A stretch of DNA of 20,000 nucleotides from Stramonita haemastoma (lineage: Eukaryota > Mollusca > Gastropoda > Neogastropoda > Muricidae), in NCBI GenBank assembly GCA_030674155.1, contig CM060320.1, positions 16,527,424-16,547,423 on the forward strand, read 5' to 3'. The notes beneath the pieces are model-generated. The model searched no databases. It saw nothing but the letters and a program-made list of their open reading frames with translations, and was not told the DNA's origin. A program made the translations under genes and the position numbers. Positions 17,881 to 20,000 of the stretch are shown here, piece after piece; within the stretch, counting starts at the first letter, position 1; the number at the start of each line of letters is the position of its first letter.

Positions 17881-18000
17881 TCTTTTCCTCCTCTCATCTC
17901 TGTCTTCTCTTCTTCCTCTACTCGATCTCCTCTCGTTCTCTCCCTCTCTCCTTCTCCTCCTCTCCTCTTTTTCCTCCTTCTTCTTCCTTCTCCTCCTCTT
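17881..18000. repeat. CTC/CTT polypyrimidine-rich tract
   Basis: Almost entirely C and T, with a few G or A, in irregular CTCCTC, CTTCTT and TCTC units. The minus strand gives Glu/Arg-rich artefact frames. Confidence 0.85.
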
Positions 18001-18130
18001 GTATAGAAGGAATGGGGGTGGGAGTGGCTTGGATTGGTGTCAGTGGGTGTAGTAGGCCTGCACATAAACAGAACACGTGTCGAACAATATCCGGATTGAT
18101 TGCGTGCAATGAGTCTGTTGATCACCTGCA
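18001..18130. other. Unique spacer
   Basis: Mixed sequence between two pyrimidine tracts. Nothing is recognised. Confidence 0.4.
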
Positions 18131-18157
18131 CTCTCTCTCTTCTTCTCTGCTCTTCTC

Positions 18158-18211
<54 letters not shown>

Positions 18212-18213
18212 CT

Positions 18214-18289
<76 letters not shown>

Positions 18290-18290
18290 G
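18131..18290. repeat. (CT)n microsatellite with CCT slips
   Basis: CT units with TCCTCT interruptions about every 20-30 bp. Leucine/serine frames on one strand and Glu/Arg on the other are artefacts. Confidence 0.95.
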
Positions 18291-18504
18291 CTCTGTACCC
18301 TGTTTGTTCCACTGTGGCTGACTGCAGTGAATAATTGCCTGCAATGCAGGGGGTAAAAGAAATTACATATCCTGGCCTGTGTGATATAGTTGTCCAATCA
18401 AAACAAATAAAACGATATGGTATGGCTATACACAAAGAGAATCAAGTCTCTCCCTTTTTTGTTTTCTTTTTCGGAAATGAGAAAAATTAATCTCTGCAAA
18501 ATGA
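18291..18504. other. Unique non-coding sequence
   Basis: Nothing is recognised beyond A/T-rich DNA. Confidence 0.45.
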
Positions 18505-18544
18505 TTATATATATTATATATATATATATATATAATATATATAT

Positions 18545-18578
<34 letters not shown>

Positions 18579-18585
18579 ATATATG
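18505..18585. repeat. (TA)n array
   Basis: TA units with TATTATA and TAATAT slips, palindromic throughout. Confidence 0.95.
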
Positions 18586-18612
18586 ATTGTATGTATGACT
18601 AAAAAATAAAGT

Positions 18613-18758
18613 AAAAGGTAAAGGTGTCCCATAATATATATGTGGTCGTAGGGAAGCGATACATCAGAGACCTCAGCTTCTCCAGGGGCCAGCATATTGA
18701 GCGAGGCACCCATCTCCTCTCTCTCGCTGCTTTACCTTCCCTGACACTAAAGAGGGCA
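18613..18758 (-). mobile_element. Family B SINE, copy B2 (head replaced by TA array)
   Basis: Body marks are identical to or close to B1: AAAAGGTAAAGGTGTCCC, ATCAGAGACCTCAGCTTCTC and TCTCGCTGCTTTACCTTCCC. It stops at AGAGGGCA, where B1 continues GGTACCCATTTACAGCTGGG. From there the sequence is TATATACATATA and (TA)n. Near 18632 a second short ATATATAT replaces CCTATA of B1. The tRNA-like head is absent. Confidence 0.85.
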
Positions 18759-18765
18759 TATATAC

Positions 18766-18852
<87 letters not shown>

Positions 18853-18853
18853 A
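18759..18853. repeat. (TA)n array between SINEs B2 and C6
   Basis: About 95 bp of TA with a few slips, occupying exactly the junction of two SINE copies. Confidence 0.95.
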
Positions 18854-19148
18854 AGTGCCGTTTTACATCCAGTTCCCGTGGGTATGCATTTTATAAATTT
18901 TGTCATTGGTTCCCACCGGCACCCAAAAAGGCGGAGCAGGTCTTAACATAAGATGTGGAAGATGTTCTGAGCTGTATGTATTCGCACACGGGGCCTCAGT
19001 TTATAGTCTCCAGAATCTGGAGGACTTTCTAGGGAGTGATGTCAGCGCTGATGTTAATTACCAGGGGAAAGTCCCCTCCAACAGTGGTGGCTCGAACCCA
19101 GACCATCAGACCACGAGGGAAAACTCTAACCATAGGGTACCCGTCCCC
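18854..19148 (-). mobile_element. Family C SINE, copy C6 (near full length)
   Basis: The minus-strand head has A-box TACCCTATGGTTAGAG (complement of 19124-19139) and B-box GGGTTCGAGCCACC (complement of 19086-19099). The body contains GTTCCCACCGGCACCC, a shortened segment before GGCGGAGCAGG, GCACACGGGGCCTCAGTTTA and GATGTCAGCGCTGATGTTAA. The 3' extreme (TTTATTTCCAGG-TAATGAA) is missing, since the copy starts at GTGCCGTTTTACATCC next to the TA array. Confidence 0.85.
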
Positions 19149-19249
19149 AGCATGTTTGTATTGTACTGTATTGTATTGTGTTGTTTGTGTTGTGTTGTGT
19201 TGTGTTGTAATGTAATGTTTTGTATTGTAATATAATGTGTTGTATTGTA
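19149..19249 (-). repeat. (TGTAT)n-type tail of SINE D1
   Basis: Degenerate TGTAT, TGTTG and TGTAA units ending at ATTGTATACCACTTTATG. On the minus strand this is an (ATACA)n 3' tail directly following the D1 end. Confidence 0.75.
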
Positions 19250-19455
19250 TACCACTTTATGTCATGGCATAGTTCTTTACGTGAAATTCGGGCTGCTCCC
19301 CCCAAGGAGAGCAAGTCGCCACAAGAGCAGCGCCATCCTTTTATTATTATTTTTTTTAATCCTGTTTGCATGTATATTTCTTTCTCTATTGAGAGATACT
19401 TCAAAATCCGGCTTTTTCGCTTTCTAGGCAGGTGCGTTACCTCTAGACCACTGAT
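19250..19455 (-). mobile_element. Family D SINE, copy D1
   Basis: The plus strand reads ACCACTTTATGTCATGGCAT, CGTGAAATTCGGGCTGCTCC and GCAAGTCGCCACAAGAGCAG, then a T-rich segment. The minus-strand head GTGGTCTAGAGGTAACGC (A-box, complement of 19434-19451) is kept. The B-box region is not recognisable, so the copy seems internally deleted relative to a complete tRNA-like head. Confidence 0.8.
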
Positions 19456-19590
19456 CCACTTTATGTCACAGCAGAACTCTCTGCGTGAAATTTGGGCTGC
19501 TCTCCCAGTCCGAGAAGACCAAGTCGCCACAAGAGCAGCGCCACTCCTTGTTGCTTTTTTTTAGGCAGGTGCGTTACCTCTAGACCACCA
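19456..19590 (-). mobile_element. Family D SINE, copy D2 (tandem to D1)
   Basis: It begins CCACTTTATGTCACAGCAGA four bases after D1's A-box. It contains CTGCGTGAAATTTGGGCTGC and AAGTCGCCACAAGAGCAGCG, and ends with the same A-box-like TGGTCTAGAGGTAACGCACC on the minus strand (19569-19588). It is about 70 bp shorter than D1 between the CGCCAC segment and the A-box. Confidence 0.8.
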
Positions 19591-20000
19591 AGTAGTACAA
19601 GCCAATATCCAAGCGGCCTAACCCAAGCTCACACTCCGAATACGTGCCCAACACCCTGAATACTCTTGCGGTTTGGAAGGAACCCCCTGGAGTAGGAAAT
19701 CTCTACCCTTAGCTGTCTTTTTCTGCACACACAGATGAAAGATGAGGAGAGAGTCTATTATGTCCTGGCTTTTCTCACTACAGTGTGACCTGCTGTTTGA
19801 ACAGTGGACGGTGAATGAATGAGTTGACGATGACAAACAGGCTGGCAACGATGATGATGATGTTTCGTGTGCCGGTAGCGGGGTTTCTGAGATCTTTTTT
19901 CTCCATGTCTCTGTGAGGGTTGGGGATGGGAAGGGGGGTGGGGTGAATGTGGAAGTGGTTTTGTTGTAGTTGTTGTTTTTTTGTCGTTGTTCTTGTGATT
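19591..20000. other. Unique sequence to the right edge
   Basis: Mixed DNA, with GATGATGATG near 19850-19862 and GGGG/GTTGTTG-rich sequence after 19915. A 76-codon minus frame (19618-19848) is unrecognised. No gene is called. Confidence 0.45.

Overview
This window is eukaryotic, intergenic or deep-intronic DNA. I find no convincing protein-coding gene, rRNA or functional tRNA. It is dominated by very long simple repeats: (CA/TG)n, (GA/TC)n, (CAGA)n, (TATG)n, (CTA)n, (TAAG)n, (TA)n, (TGCCA)n and poly-G/poly-C. Short tRNA-derived retroposons (SINEs) and fragments are scattered between them. The SINE signatures on the minus strand are tRNA A-box and B-box heads, an internal segment like CACGGGGCCTCGGTTTATAG, and 3' tails of (TTTGA)n or (ATACA)n type. 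They resemble repeats I associate with marine gastropod and other mollusc genomes. That assignment is from memory and pattern, not a search. Nearly all long open frames here are stop-free readings of simple repeats, not genes.

Layout. Positions 1-2400 hold CA/GA/GACAGA arrays, a (TGCCA)n array and the first copy of an interspersed family (E) with an internal CA/CG microsatellite. Positions 2400-5060 hold TG and (TAAG)n arrays, a 213-nt uninterrupted purine tract abutting (CTA)n, a three-copy 129-150 bp tandem repeat with an older relative 1.5 kb upstream, and about 560 bp of (CTA)n/(CTG)n. Positions 5060-7200 are the most unique part, with two SINEs (A and B1) and an eroded tandem array of about 127 bp period into which B1 inserted. 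Positions 7350-9000 hold the second E copy, a GT/AC inverted repeat and (GA)/(CAGA) blocks. A 46-nt poly-G lies at 9097-9142. Positions 9240-11140 hold family C SINEs around a TG-TCTG-TC block. Positions 12541-12741 hold the only stretch that looks even slightly exon-like. Positions 13216-14112 are about 0.9 kb of (TATG)n. Positions 14113-16091 are a SINE-rich block including a nested SINE. Positions 16092-18600 are low-complexity T-, CT- and TA-rich DNA. Positions 18613-19590 carry B2, C6, D1 and D2 head to tail.

No genes are seen to work together. The organising theme is SINEs and microsatellites: several arrays begin exactly inside or at the end of a SINE copy, and twelve of thirteen orientable SINE copies point to the minus strand.
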